Shown: positions 35,767 through 45,178, counted from the stretch's first letter. The stretch is 46,670 nt of DNA from Enterococcus sp. (GCF_022711995.1 NZ_JALAHI010000111.1:1-46670), one strand, 5' to 3'. Notes: a model not told the origin generated them from the sequence alone. Numbers and translations are program-made.

Positions 35767-36315
35767 AATCAGAAATTCGTAAAATTTTTGTACAGAACGA
35801 TTTAATGCTGAGTGATAATCTACTATCAGCTCTTTTACTGAAATCGTTTCTTGTAGCTTAAAGGGCTCATTCAATTCTAAAGTAATCAGAGAACCATCGA
35901 TGAAATAGGCATAAGAAAGTTCATCGTCCGACAATTCGGCTAATTGATTGCTCCACTCCTCAAAGAATTTCTCCGCAAGAACATCTCCAACTTCTTCAAG
36001 AATAGGTTGCAGCGTTTCTTCTACTTGATAAAAAGGGTGTGACAAAATAGTTGTCGCTATCTTTGAATGCGTTGCATTTTGAAAATCCAAATAAAGTAAG
36101 TCAATGTAGTCTTCTTCTTCACCGGTTTCTTCTAGCCATAGGATGCCTTGTTTAACCAATGAAACACATGCAGTTTCTACCTCTTTCGACAATTCAGTGG
36201 AAGCCTCTTTGAACGCCTGATTTTTTTCGACTATTTGCTCTTCGCCCATAAATTGCAAGACAGCTTTTTCAAAAACGAGCGGCTCATCTGTAATAAATAA
36301 TTGAATTGTTGCCAT
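35764..36315 (-). CDS. Conserved hypothetical acidic protein
   Basis: A 183-aa soluble, strongly acidic protein with no signal peptide, membrane segment or known motif. Mostly helical, with a predicted beta-rich centre (SYAYFIDGSLITLEL). The weak ribosome site AAAGAGAG precedes the ATG. Its stop codon overlaps the last bases of the structured element at 35591-35766. Divergent from the DJ-1 gene. Function unknown. Confidence 0.7.
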   Translation of the reverse strand: MATIQLFITDEPLVFEKAVLQFMGEEQIVEKNQAFKEASTELSKEVETACVSLVKQGILWLEETGEEEDYIDLLYLDFQNATHSKIATTILSHPFYQVEETLQPILEEVGDVLAEKFFEEWSNQLAELSDDELSYAYFIDGSLITLELNEPFKLQETISVKELIVDYHSALNRSVQKFYEFLI

Positions 36316-36442
36316 TTTTTTCTCTCTTTCTTTTTTATCTAATTTATTTTTGCTCTAAACAGATTATTTGTCAGCGTTATAAATCTTCGTTAGCATAGAA
36401 ATTGAAGATGAATAAAAGCATAATTTTTAAGGAGGAGATTTG

Positions 36443-36964
36443 ATGAGTAAAATTGCCACTATCATTACCGATCTAGTTGAAGATATTGAAGTAACATCGC
36501 CAAAAGAAGCACTGGAAAATGCTGGACATGAAGTTGTCATTATCAGTAATGAAGGCGTGGACTCTGTCACAGGAAAAAAAGGAACCACTTTTGCAGTTGA
36601 CACGTCTATTGATACAATCAATTTATCCGATTTTGATGCTTTGTTGATTCCTGGTGGCTTTTCTCCAGACCAATTACGTACAGATGAACGCTATGTCACT
36701 TTGACCAAAGAATTTCTGACATCTGAAAAACCAGTTTTTGCTATCTGTCATGGCCCTCAACTCTTTATTCAAACCGGATTGACAAAAGAATTAACGTTGA
36801 CTGGCTATGAGTCCATTCGTCCAGATTTAGCATATGCAGGTGCTACTGTCAAAGATGAGCCTGTGGTGATTGACGACCAGTATCATTTGATCACTAGTCG
36901 TAACCCTGATGATTTAGATGCATTTAATCAGGCCATTACAGCAGCTCTCGAAAGCAATAAATAA
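36443..36964 (+). CDS. DJ-1/PfpI family protein (YraA/PfpI-type)
   Basis: A 173-aa flavodoxin-like protein of the PfpI branch. Conserved nucleophile elbow AICHGPQ with Cys near 103 and adjacent His; the Glu partner region SNEGVDSV and the DALLIPGG loop are also visible. Members act as general stress proteins and have been described as proteases, glyoxalases or deglycases; the exact reaction cannot be told from sequence. Start ATG at 36443 with AAGGAGG seven bases upstream; the TTG just before it is not needed. Own terminator follows. Confidence 0.87.
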   Translation: MSKIATIITDLVEDIEVTSPKEALENAGHEVVIISNEGVDSVTGKKGTTFAVDTSIDTINLSDFDALLIPGGFSPDQLRTDERYVTLTKEFLTSEKPVFAICHGPQLFIQTGLTKELTLTGYESIRPDLAYAGATVKDEPVVIDDQYHLITSRNPDDLDAFNQAITAALESNK

Positions 36965-36991
36965 AGCTTAAATCTAAACGAAGAACTCACA

Positions 36992-37025
36992 AATAGGGTG
37001 TACGGGTATCGTACTCCCTATTTTT
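36992..37025 (+). terminator. Terminator after the DJ-1/PfpI gene
   Basis: Arms AATAGGGTGTAC (36992-37003) and GTACTCCCTATT (37011-37022) with one mismatch, ending in TTTTT. Confidence 0.82.
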
Positions 37026-37083
37026 CTATCTTTTAGCGATTTTACCTGCTGTTTTTGTTCGCAAGTTCTTTTTATTAAGATTT

Positions 37084-37377
37084 CTATTCATCCATAGAAA
37101 TGTCAAAACCATCAAATGCCTCACCATCATAATATTTAAGCAATTCATCTAGTGATAGCAAAGAAGAAGTCATCTCCTCTTCTTCCGTTTGTTGGTGTTT
37201 TTCCCAATAGATCTGATAGGCTTCCGCCAATTGCCGATAGACATCTTTCCGTGAACCACCTTCTGCCTGCAGCATAGGCAATTCTCGAATAAACGCACTA
37301 TAACAAAGACGTCCCGCTTGCCAACTGATAGGTAATTCAATCACATGTAGTTGGGCTTCTTCAAACCATCTCTCCAT
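37084..37377 (-). CDS. Small hypothetical protein
   Basis: A 97-aa soluble acidic protein, no motif recognised. The C-terminal third is rich in Glu and Asp (EEEEMTSSLLSLDELLKYYDGEAFDGFD). A GAGGGATCGGG stretch precedes the ATG. It lies after the mtlD terminator and is probably its own unit. It may be lineage-specific. Confidence 0.6.
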   Translation of the reverse strand: MERWFEEAQLHVIELPISWQAGRLCYSAFIRELPMLQAEGGSRKDVYRQLAEAYQIYWEKHQQTEEEEMTSSLLSLDELLKYYDGEAFDGFDISMDE

Positions 37378-37449
37378 CCCGATCCCTCATTTCTCCCTTT
37401 ATTATCACGTGAATAATTCAGAAGGTCAAACTTCCTGCCAAAATAGACT

Positions 37450-37506
37450 AAAAACCACTGGCTGCCGATGGCTTATCCATGATTTGGAATAGCAATCAGC
37501 AGCCAG
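37450..37506 (-). terminator. Terminator of the mtlA-mtlF-mtlD operon
   Basis: Perfect 8-bp arms CTGGCTGC/GCAGCCAG (37458-37465, 37499-37506), roughly 33-base loop, followed on the minus strand by TGGTTTTTAG. Starts close to the mtlD stop. Confidence 0.72.
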
Positions 37507-37509
37507 CGA

Positions 37510-38658
37510 TCATGCAGCTACATAAGCATATTTTTCAATGTTTTGTTTGATCTTCTCAACAATTCTTTGATCCTCTACACCTGTGACTTCTGTGATCACT
37601 TGAGAAAGATTGGCTGCTTCCAGCAACTCTCTCAGTTGTTGACTTTGCTCGTCCTCAGGATCATGATAGTTGAAAATCATGCCAATCGTTTCATAGAGAT
37701 GAAACGGTTGCATATTTCTCATTTGTAATTCAAGGACAGGGCGGATGAATCGTTCTTGTGCCCCCAATTTTCGCAATGGGGTACGAGCTACTCGCGCAAT
37801 AGCATCTGAAATATAGTTATTTTTGAATCGTTGAATAATTTTTTCAATATACTGTTCATGCTCATCAGGATCAAAATCCCATTTGGCGACTAAAAGCTTA
37901 CCAGTTTCTTCTAGAACGGATTTCAGCTGGATCACAACTAAATGATCGCGCATAGCTTCGTCGATGGTCTCATAGCCTTGCAGAGCCCCTGTGTAAGCTA
38001 CTGTAGCATGACCTGTGTTCACACTAAACAATTTACGCTCGATATAAGGTTTCAAATCTGGGACGTACTGCACACCTTGGAGACGAAGTGTTGATTTCAT
38101 TGCTGCTTCTTGAACTACCCACTCACAAAATGGTTCAACTTGAACCAACAAAGGATCATCATGTTGTTGCATCGGAACAATGCGATCCACTGCTGCATCT
38201 GGGAAACCAACATAATTCTTTAAATAAGTAAGTTGTTGGCTATACTTTTCTACTTCCTCTTTAAGAAAAGTGGAGCCACCAATCATATTTTCACAAGCGA
38301 TGACATCAATCGCTTGCTCATTCTTATTAATTGCTCGCTGATCCAGCCCTTTTGCAATCAGCGGTGCAATGCGAGGCAATACTGCAGGACCAATGGCAGT
38401 GGTTAAAATATCGGCTTCGACAATTGCTTGAACAACCGCATTCGGCTCTTTTGCGTTATTGATTCCTGTCACGTGTTCAATAAAAATCTGTTCGCGGTCT
38501 TCATCTGCTAATTCAATTGTATAGGATTTGCGTTGCTGAAGCGCGTCAATAATCGTTTCATTCACATCTACAAAGGTTATCTCAAACCCATTTGCTGCCA
38601 AAATCTCTCCGATAAACCCTCGACCAATATTCCCTGCACCAAAATGAACTGCTCTCAT
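37510..38658 (-). CDS. mtlD: Mannitol-1-phosphate 5-dehydrogenase
   Basis: Oxidises mannitol-1-phosphate to fructose-6-phosphate with NAD. N-terminal Rossmann motif [13 protein letters not shown] (about 5-17) and the polyol-dehydrogenase signature around [14 protein letters not shown] near 205-220 with the catalytic Lys. 382 aa is the normal length. RBS AGGAGGGG. Third gene of mtlA-mtlF-mtlD; expression should follow MtlR activation and catabolite control at the mtlA promoter. Confidence 0.96.
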   Translation of the reverse strand: MRAVHFGAGNIGRGFIGEILAANGFEITFVDVNETIIDALQQRKSYTIELADEDREQIFIEHVTGINNAKEPNAVVQAIVEADILTTAIGPAVLPRIAPLIAKGLDQRAINKNEQAIDVIACENMIGGSTFLKEEVEKYSQQLTYLKNYVGFPDAAVDRIVPMQQHDDPLLVQVEPFCEWVVQEAAMKSTLRLQGVQYVPDLKPYIERKLFSVNTGHATVAYTGALQGYETIDEAMRDHLVVIQLKSVLEETGKLLVAKWDFDPDEHEQYIEKIIQRFKNNYISDAIARVARTPLRKLGAQERFIRPVLELQMRNMQPFHLYETIGMIFNYHDPEDEQSQQLRELLEAANLSQVITEVTGVEDQRIVEKIKQNIEKYAYVAA

Positions 38659-38670
38659 CTTTTTCCCCTC

Positions 38671-39108
38671 CTATGCCACTGTTAGATTAGCGGCGACTTC
38701 TTCTTTACTCAAAGCATCCGCTAATTCGACCACATTATCGATATCGCTACAGAAGAGAGCGATTTGTTGTACCAACTGCAAATGATCTTCACCTATTCCA
38801 GCAATGCCAAATAATACCGTAACGATTTTTTCATCCTCATCTGTCCCGAAATTTACGCCCTCAGGCACTTGAACAATGCAGATACCAGATTTTTTGACAT
38901 ATTTCTTTGCTTCATCTGTCCCGTGTGGTATAGCTATAAAGTTTCCCATATAGACAGATAACAGTGCATCTCGTTCGATCATAGCGTTGACGTATTCCGG
39001 ATCAACATAGCCGGCCTCAACAAGTTTTTTCCCACAATAGCGAATCGCTTCTTCTTTGTTTGCAAACTGTTGATTTAGCACAATCATTTCTTTTTCTAAT
39101 AGTTCCAT
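38671..39108 (-). CDS. mtlF: Mannitol PTS EIIA component (MtlF)
   Basis: Accepts phosphate from HPr and passes it to the EIIB domain of MtlA. 145 aa; phosphorylation-site His in [15 protein letters not shown] near 66, and the partner [18 protein letters not shown] region. RBS GGAGGAAG. Lies between mtlA and mtlD with short gaps. Confidence 0.95.
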   Translation of the reverse strand: MELLEKEMIVLNQQFANKEEAIRYCGKKLVEAGYVDPEYVNAMIERDALLSVYMGNFIAIPHGTDEAKKYVKKSGICIVQVPEGVNFGTDEDEKIVTVLFGIAGIGEDHLQLVQQIALFCSDIDNVVELADALSKEEVAANLTVA

Positions 39109-39120
39109 TTTTCTTCCTCC

Positions 39121-40884
39121 TTAAAGAGCTTCTTTAAGTGTTGTGATGACTCGTTGATAGTTTGACGTTCGCATCAAATTGCTGACAGATAAATGGATTG
39201 CCTCTGGTGCTAGCGACCGTGCTTGTTGAGTCAATTCTTCTTTGGTAATCACCAATGATGAAGCATCCGCTTTTAGATCATCGATATGAACCTTTTTAAG
39301 TGATAGAGAAAGAGATTCTTTCGCTAATAAGTCTTGAAAAACCTTTCTGGCCATGGTCGCTGAGCCTTCACGGTCGTCATGGGCAAGAATAATTTCATGA
39401 ATGTCCTTTAATTCTTCTAGAGGGAGCGGCTTGTGATTTACTGGTTTCAATTTTTTCTCTCCCTCAACTCCTGAGCCCAGCAATGTAGCCACAATCTCAT
39501 CATATTTAGGAGAGTTCAAAAAATTTTCTACAGCAACAAATATTGCATTTGGCGCTTTTAATTTGGCCCGCTCTTGTAATTCTTTTTGTGTCACAATCAA
39601 TGTATGCGCATCATCTGTCAGATTATTGATTGCTTGATTGGTGACTTGTTGTACCAAACCAGCATCTTTAACTTTCTTCCGCAAAATGGAAGCCCCCATT
39701 GCACTTGAACCCATACCAGCATCGCAGGCGAAAATAATCTTCTGAATGCCTGTTAACGATTCTAGAGCCATTCCTTTTGAACGTTGTTTTGCTTGCTGTA
39801 TTTCCTGTACCTTCTCATCAAAATTATCTACAGTATCTTTGGCATCGGCTTTTAGAATTGCTGCCGCCACAAGAAATGATATGGTTGCTCCAACAGCAAT
39901 CCCTGCTAAAACAGAAACAACACTCATGACTGAATTCAATGGCGTCATAGCTAGAATGGCAATGATCGAACCTGGAGAAGCTGGTGCCCTTAAACCTGCC
40001 CCTAATAATTGAAAAGTGAAACTCCCCGAAACACCACCTGCAATAACTGCTAAAAACATTAATGGCTTCATCATCACATATGGAAAATAGATTTCATGAA
40101 TACCACCTATGAAGTGGATAATGATTGCTCCTGGAGCAGATGATTTTGCCGCGCCTTTGCCAAAGAAAGTGAATGCCAATAAAACGCCTAATCCAGGCCC
40201 TGGGTTCGCTTCTAATAAATAAAGAATTGATTTACCAAACTCACTTACTTGTTCCGTACCTAATGGTGTCAAAATTCCGTGATTGATAGCATTATTCAAA
40301 AATAGGATTTTGGCAGGTTCAATAAAAATATTTGCTAATGGAATTAGGTGTGCATTTACAATTACTGCAACACCTGCTGCCATTGCTTCTGTCAATGCGT
40401 TTACAACGGGTCCAATGACAACAAAGCCAAGGAGAGCCAAAGCAAAACCTAGAAGACCCGCAGAAAAGTTATTGACCAGCATCTCAAAGCCTGCTCGAAC
40501 TTTGTCTTGAAAAAATCCATCGAACTTTTTGATTGTATATCCACCTAATGGCCCCATAATCATGGCTCCTAAAAGCATCGGGATGTCGGTTCCCACAATG
40601 ACCCCCATTGTAGCGATCGCCCCAACAACTGCACCCCGATCTCCAGCGATGACTTTCCCACCTGTGTATCCAATCAGTATCGGAATTAGATACGTCAGCA
40701 TTGGACTGACCATTGAAGCAAAGGATTCATTTGGCAGGTAACCATCTGGGATAAAGAGAGCTGTTAACACACCCCATGCAATCAATGCACCAATATTGGG
40801 CATCACCATACTCGATAATGTACTGCCTAGTTTTTGGACCCTCGACTTTAAAGACGCCTTCTTATCTACTTGTACTTGTTCCAT
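39121..40884 (-). CDS. mtlA: Mannitol PTS EIICB component (MtlA)
   Basis: Membrane permease that phosphorylates mannitol during uptake. EIIC domain (about 1-340) with several helices and the substrate motif FIGGIHEIYFPYV; then an EIIB domain with active Cys in IIFACDAGMGSSAMGASIL near 390; and a further C-terminal domain of about 100 residues. Start at 40884 instead of 40890, since GGAGGAG is 7 bases from the second ATG and too close to the first. Preceded by an MtlR-box/cre promoter. Confidence 0.95.
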   Translation of the reverse strand: MEQVQVDKKASLKSRVQKLGSTLSSMVMPNIGALIAWGVLTALFIPDGYLPNESFASMVSPMLTYLIPILIGYTGGKVIAGDRGAVVGAIATMGVIVGTDIPMLLGAMIMGPLGGYTIKKFDGFFQDKVRAGFEMLVNNFSAGLLGFALALLGFVVIGPVVNALTEAMAAGVAVIVNAHLIPLANIFIEPAKILFLNNAINHGILTPLGTEQVSEFGKSILYLLEANPGPGLGVLLAFTFFGKGAAKSSAPGAIIIHFIGGIHEIYFPYVMMKPLMFLAVIAGGVSGSFTFQLLGAGLRAPASPGSIIAILAMTPLNSVMSVVSVLAGIAVGATISFLVAAAILKADAKDTVDNFDEKVQEIQQAKQRSKGMALESLTGIQKIIFACDAGMGSSAMGASILRKKVKDAGLVQQVTNQAINNLTDDAHTLIVTQKELQERAKLKAPNAIFVAVENFLNSPKYDEIVATLLGSGVEGEKKLKPVNHKPLPLEELKDIHEIILAHDDREGSATMARKVFQDLLAKESLSLSLKKVHIDDLKADASSLVITKEELTQQARSLAPEAIHLSVSNLMRTSNYQRVITTLKEAL

Positions 40885-40918
40885 CTTCATTCTCCTCCCA
40901 ACTTGTTTTTACATCTCG

Positions 40919-40947
40919 ATTGTAGGCGCTTTCCGAAAGCTTCGAAA
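40919..40947 (-). promoter_or_regulatory. mtlA promoter core
   Basis: Minus strand -10 TACAAT (40919-40924) with a poor -35 TTTCGA (40942-40947) at 17 bases, which fits a promoter needing an activator. Confidence 0.6.
40920..40934. promoter_or_regulatory. Catabolite-responsive element (cre) over the mtlA -10
   Basis: TTGTAGGCGCTTTCC matches WTGNAANCGNWNNCW with two mismatches. It overlaps the -10, where CcpA binding would repress in the presence of preferred sugars. Confidence 0.6.
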
Positions 40948-40955
40948 GTCGTACT

Positions 40956-40977
40956 TTGTCACAGAAAACCGTGCCAA
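40956..40977. promoter_or_regulatory. MtlR binding site upstream of mtlA
   Basis: Half sites TTGTCAC (40956-40962) and GTGCCAA (40971-40977) match both arms of the Geobacillus/Bacillus MtlR box TTGNCACA-N4-TGTGNCAA, but with two more bases between them. Located about -46 to -66, right for an activator. Confidence 0.65.
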
Positions 40978-40993
40978 AATTTGTTTCTTATCT

Positions 40994-41022
40994 AAAAAAA
41001 AGCCATGCACAATGTGCATGAC
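40994..41022 (-). terminator. Terminator after the second mannitol EIIA gene
   Basis: Minus-strand palindromic stem CATGCACA/TGTGCATG followed by GCTTTTTTTT. It separates the upstream mtlA2-mtlR-mtlF2 unit from mtlA-mtlF-mtlD. Confidence 0.85.
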
Positions 41023-41039
41023 TAATCCATAATTTTTTT

Positions 41040-41474
41040 CTACTCTTCTAGCAACAGTATTTTTTGTACTTCCTCTATTGTAGCGGCGTCGCTTAGCAGT
41101 TTCACATTTTGGATATCTGAACAAAAAAAAGCAATTTCTTGCAAGTATGACAACTGCCTTTCTTTGAGAACAACCACAAACAGTACGGTAGCGACCTTTG
41201 ATTCTGTGGTATCACCAAAATCGACACCGTCTGGTACTTGAACAAGACAAATCCCTTCTTCAATGATCCATTTGTCTGCATCCTCTTCTCCATGAGGCAA
41301 TGCCACAAAGTTTCCAATATAGACACCATATTTTTTGTGTCGCTGAATTAAACTGTTTATATACTGAGGGTGGACCATTTTTTGTTCTACTAGGAATACA
41401 CCTATCTCATGCAATGCTTCTTCCGCATTTTGGAATCGCTGATCTAACAATATATGTTCTGCTGGAATATCCAC
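41040..41474 (-). CDS. mtlF: Second mannitol-type PTS EIIA component
   Basis: A 144-aa paralogue of MtlF (38671-39108) with the site His in FVALPHGEEDADKW and the VDFGDTTESKVATVLFVV segment. The start is a GTG at 41474 preceded by GGGAGGAG at 7-8 bases; this gives the usual MtlF length, while the longer frame would include the ribosome site. It follows mtlR by 16 bases and is ended by its own terminator. Probably serves the EIICB encoded at 43508-45178. Confidence 0.9.
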   Translation of the reverse strand: MDIPAEHILLDQRFQNAEEALHEIGVFLVEQKMVHPQYINSLIQRHKKYGVYIGNFVALPHGEEDADKWIIEEGICLVQVPDGVDFGDTTESKVATVLFVVVLKERQLSYLQEIAFFCSDIQNVKLLSDAATIEEVQKILLLEE

Positions 41475-41490
41475 TATTTTCTCCTCCCAA

Positions 41491-43521
41491 TTATTGTTTG
41501 ACTTCTTCAATCAAAAGCGTAGAAAGCAATTGATAAATGATTGAAAAATTTCCTGAGTTAAATATTTCTGTATTTAAATCATTCATAATGATGGAACCGC
41601 TGATCTTCCCTAAGATTTTACTGCTTTGTTCATCGATTGGATAAGGAGCGAGCATAACTAACAAGCGAGTCACATTGATTTCTTGTTTATCCATCGCATA
41701 AAGTGATAGTTCTTGCGATAGATCAAAGATTTTAAAAACTGGTTGCAAAATTTCTACACTTGATGCATGAAAAAGGGCAAAGTGAGTCTTCGGTATTCCA
41801 ACAGGTGCTTGTAAATAGCGCTTCACTAGTTTATCAGCTACTTTTTTCCTGTCTTGCACTAATGTTTTGGAAAAATGTTTCATCACTTCAGATAATGTTT
41901 CTTCTAAATTGGGACTATTGTCAATTGTTTGGAGAGTAAACAATTCTAATAAGTGATTAATCTCCTCAATAAATGCTAGAACATCTTCATATGTATCTTC
42001 CCTACTAGAAACTGGCGTAGGTACAACATGAGAAAGTGACTTGTTCTGACTAAGCAGCCGAAATTCTTCTTTTAGTTCCTGAATATCTTCTTCCAATAAA
42101 ATAGGAGAAACTAGCTTGTACTTTCCTCGATACCCTGGCAACAAAGATGTAGAAATCACTAAATCATAGTTGTCTTCAATTTTATCCTGCTCAATATCAC
42201 CTACACGGAAAAAAGTAATTTTATTGATAAATGGAAATTGTTTTCTTAGTTGCATCTCTAACAAACTAATTGAAGCCAGTCCGCTTGGTGATACACCTGC
42301 AATATTGACTTCCATTACTTTAGGATTCTTTTCTAATGAGTTTGCGAAGTGCAATACCATATAGGCAATTTCTTCTGTTGAAAACTGCTGTTGCGGGAAA
42401 ACAAGCGGTAAACTTATACGGATTGCTTCTGCAATTTCCTTATATTGTTTCATTATTTTTTCTAAAATTGGATTGTTTAGCTGGTTCTCTTCCAAAATTG
42501 CTCGGGTCATTACACCAGAAATATGTGTTAGTAACATTTTATATAAAACTTCATCTTCAAAAAAAACAACCTCTGTCTGTTGACTGATCAGTTCAATCAA
42601 CCGTTTTACCTGATACGCCAAAGTCGTATCAAAGTTCTCTTCAAAAAAATCACGGTCAAAGGAATTAGAAAAATCCCCTAACAAAATCGCAAAAAAAACT
42701 ATTTCATTGACCGAATACAACCGCTTCGTTTGTTCAGCAACTCGAGCAAAAATCTGTTTTGCTACCTTCAGCAAATCTTTGTTGATTTGACTTGGATAAC
42801 TTTCTTCCTCTACTGAAAAGCCTGTTGCTACGCGCTCCATTGCTAAAGCAAGCATAATACCAATAAAAGCCAGCTTGCGGTCACTTAGCTCAGGATATTT
42901 AGTTTCAACCACTTCTCTTATAAGATCTTGCGCTAAAATCAAGTACTGTTTTTCAATAAACTCGAATAAAAATTGAGCCGTTTGTTCTGCATCAGGAAAA
43001 TGAAAAAACTGGTACTCATTTATTTCCATCATCAATGTGTTTGCTGCTACTAAACGTCGATGCTTTTCTGGTCCTCTGAGCTCATATCCTTGATTACGGA
43101 CAATTGTCAACGGAAGGCGAGACAAACTTTCTTCCAATTGTTTTATATCAGAAAAGAAAGTGGTATTACTGATTTGATAAAGTTCTAAAAAATGGTGGCT
43201 ACTAATCGGCTTAGAAGCAGTTGCCAATTGTAGTAAAATCCGATGTTGTCGTTCTGTGGACGCAAACTCTTGTGATGAATCAGACGTCATTGCTTCTTGC
43301 AGCTGAGTGATACTATTCCCGACAATGATCCGAAAATGACTGCGACCCTCTTTTTCTAAGGATGCCCCTACAGTACGCAATGAATTCTCTAAATTGGCTA
43401 GTTCGCGGTAGACCGTCCTCTTACTTACTTTCAACAGCTGCATCATTCGATCCATTGAAACTGGACCATCACTATTCATCAGCTCAGTCAACAAAATAGT
43501 TTCACGCTTAGTCAAGAACAT
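41491..43521 (-). CDS. mtlR: PRD-containing transcriptional activator MtlR
   Basis: A 676-aa BglG/MtlR-type activator. Order: N-terminal HTH domains (about 1-170), PRD1 and PRD2 (about 190-400) with regulatory His in LLTHIS and MVLHFA, an EIIB-Gat-like domain (about 400-500), and an EIIA-Mtl-like C-terminal domain with IPKTHFALFHA. The EIIB position that carries the regulatory Cys in Bacillus MtlR appears as Ser411 (AGVSPSGLAS, 408-417). The ATG overlaps the mtlA2 stop by 14 bases. Expected to act at the MtlR box before mtlA. Confidence 0.9.
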   Translation of the reverse strand: MFLTKRETILLTELMNSDGPVSMDRMMQLLKVSKRTVYRELANLENSLRTVGASLEKEGRSHFRIIVGNSITQLQEAMTSDSSQEFASTERQHRILLQLATASKPISSHHFLELYQISNTTFFSDIKQLEESLSRLPLTIVRNQGYELRGPEKHRRLVAANTLMMEINEYQFFHFPDAEQTAQFLFEFIEKQYLILAQDLIREVVETKYPELSDRKLAFIGIMLALAMERVATGFSVEEESYPSQINKDLLKVAKQIFARVAEQTKRLYSVNEIVFFAILLGDFSNSFDRDFFEENFDTTLAYQVKRLIELISQQTEVVFFEDEVLYKMLLTHISGVMTRAILEENQLNNPILEKIMKQYKEIAEAIRISLPLVFPQQQFSTEEIAYMVLHFANSLEKNPKVMEVNIAGVSPSGLASISLLEMQLRKQFPFINKITFFRVGDIEQDKIEDNYDLVISTSLLPGYRGKYKLVSPILLEEDIQELKEEFRLLSQNKSLSHVVPTPVSSREDTYEDVLAFIEEINHLLELFTLQTIDNSPNLEETLSEVMKHFSKTLVQDRKKVADKLVKRYLQAPVGIPKTHFALFHASSVEILQPVFKIFDLSQELSLYAMDKQEINVTRLLVMLAPYPIDEQSSKILGKISGSIIMNDLNTEIFNSGNFSIIYQLLSTLLIEEVKQ

Positions 43522-45178
43522 AGGCGACTCCTTCTGTCAACAATTGACGGTATTTGGAAGTTGTCACTAAATCATCGACAACCAAGTGAGGAACATCTGT
43601 TAATGAAGCCATCTGCTGAAAATCTTTTTGAACGATATATAACGCTTCTGGATTAAGCTGTGTTGACTCAATATCTTCTTTTTTTGCCTCAACAGGTATT
43701 GCTAATTCATTAGCAATTTTACAAACAATTGAAACAGCCATCGTTTGAGCCCCTCTTTTCTTGCCTTCATACAAAAAAATCAAGGCTGGAATTTTTTCTC
43801 CTGCTTTAGAAGAAACGTTTGCTACCGTTTCTTGCTTTTGCTCTAAATGCTTAACTAGAGTTTCATACTCTGAGTCCGATAAAAAATTATTTAGAAAATA
43901 GTGTTGTGCTTGCGGCGTTTTAGTTTGAGCTAAAACACCAAGTTCTGTTTGGGTAATAACTAAAAGATCTTCTCCATCCTCCAACTGATAAATTGATTTA
44001 TAATCGACAGGTATCGAAAGAGCAGCTTCTTCTAAATGTTTAGTTAATAAGCTTGCACCAATTGCGCTAGATCCCATCCCCGCGTCACAAGCAACGATAA
44101 TTCTCTTTATTTTGTCCATATATATTGTTCCTCCCATACTTTTTTCATTCACTGAGCGATACGTCAAAATAAAATAGGCGACAAAAAAAGAAACAAGCGT
44201 GCTTACTAATACGCCAGCTAATACACCAGCCCACATGTGATTTGGCGCATTTGTTAAGATTGCCAAGATCGAACCTGGTGAAGCAGGTGCCCGTAAGCCG
44301 ACTTTACTCATTTGAAAAATAAATGTACCAACAGCCCCACCTAAAATCGGTGCAACAATCAATAATGGATTCATTAAGATAAATGGGAAATATACTTCAT
44401 GAATGCCTCCTATTGCTTGCACAAGTGCAGCAGCAGACGCGCCATTTCTTGCTTTTTGAGAACCATACCTCATACATGCAAACAAGACGCCTAACCCAGG
44501 ACCAGGATTGGCTTCAAGCAAAAATAAAATCGACGTTCCATGGATACTAGCGTCTTCAACACCCAGCGGGGTAAATAAACCATGATTAATAATATTATTA
44601 AAAAAAAGAACCTTTAGTGGCTCCAGAAAGAGATGAATAGCAGGAAATAAATTCTGTTTGAGAAAAAAATCAACTAAATGATAGCTTTGTTGACTAAGCT
44701 GATCGAGCAAAGGGCCAGCTACAAAAAAGTTACATAAAAATAGAAGTCCTCCAATTAAGCCTGCAGAAAAATTACGAAAGAGCATCTCATAGCCAGTCTT
44801 TACTTTTCGAGAAAATATATGATCAAAGAATCGAAGCATGCTACCTGTTAACGGACCGATAATCATTGCACCAAAAACTTGCGGAAATTTAGAGGTCAAA
44901 ATCATTCCTAAAATTGCAATGGCTCCTGAAACTCCCCCTCTTGTGGGCTCAACCATTTTCCCTCCTGTATAAGCAAGCAATATTGGTAAGAGAAAATGCA
45001 AAATAGCTTCTTCTGACTTGATTAAAATTTCCTGATCCGCATGTAGTATCGGTACGACAAATGCAATGACTGCCCACGCAATAAAGATACTTACATTTGG
45101 CATCATCATATCAGAAAAATAATGAGCATAGAGTTTTAAAAAATGAAGTGTTTGCCCTCTATCTTTTATTCCTTTCAT
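43508..45178 (-). CDS. mtlA: Second mannitol-type PTS EIICB component
   Basis: A paralogue of the downstream MtlA: EIIC membrane domain with AIGGIHEVYFPFI, then EIIB with active Cys in IIVACDAGMGSSAIGASLL, then a diverged C-terminal region. All catalytic residues are intact. Differences along the EIIC suggest another polyol or an altered affinity. Start at the ATG 45178 rather than the GTG at 45187, which overlaps the ribosome site. A -10 TATACT (45199-45204) lies just upstream; I see neither an MtlR box nor a cre there. Overlaps mtlR. Confidence 0.9.
   Translation of the reverse strand: MKGIKDRGQTLHFLKLYAHYFSDMMMPNVSIFIAWAVIAFVVPILHADQEILIKSEEAILHFLLPILLAYTGGKMVEPTRGGVSGAIAILGMILTSKFPQVFGAMIIGPLTGSMLRFFDHIFSRKVKTGYEMLFRNFSAGLIGGLLFLCNFFVAGPLLDQLSQQSYHLVDFFLKQNLFPAIHLFLEPLKVLFFNNIINHGLFTPLGVEDASIHGTSILFLLEANPGPGLGVLFACMRYGSQKARNGASAAALVQAIGGIHEVYFPFILMNPLLIVAPILGGAVGTFIFQMSKVGLRAPASPGSILAILTNAPNHMWAGVLAGVLVSTLVSFFVAYFILTYRSVNEKSMGGTIYMDKIKRIIVACDAGMGSSAIGASLLTKHLEEAALSIPVDYKSIYQLEDGEDLLVITQTELGVLAQTKTPQAQHYFLNNFLSDSEYETLVKHLEQKQETVANVSSKAGEKIPALIFLYEGKKRGAQTMAVSIVCKIANELAIPVEAKKEDIESTQLNPEALYIVQKDFQQMASLTDVPHLVVDDLVTTSKYRQLLTEGVAYVLD

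Noticed and set aside
41102-41329. 75-aa open frame inside the second EIIA gene
   Set aside because: Shadow frame of a conserved PTS gene without its own start signals.
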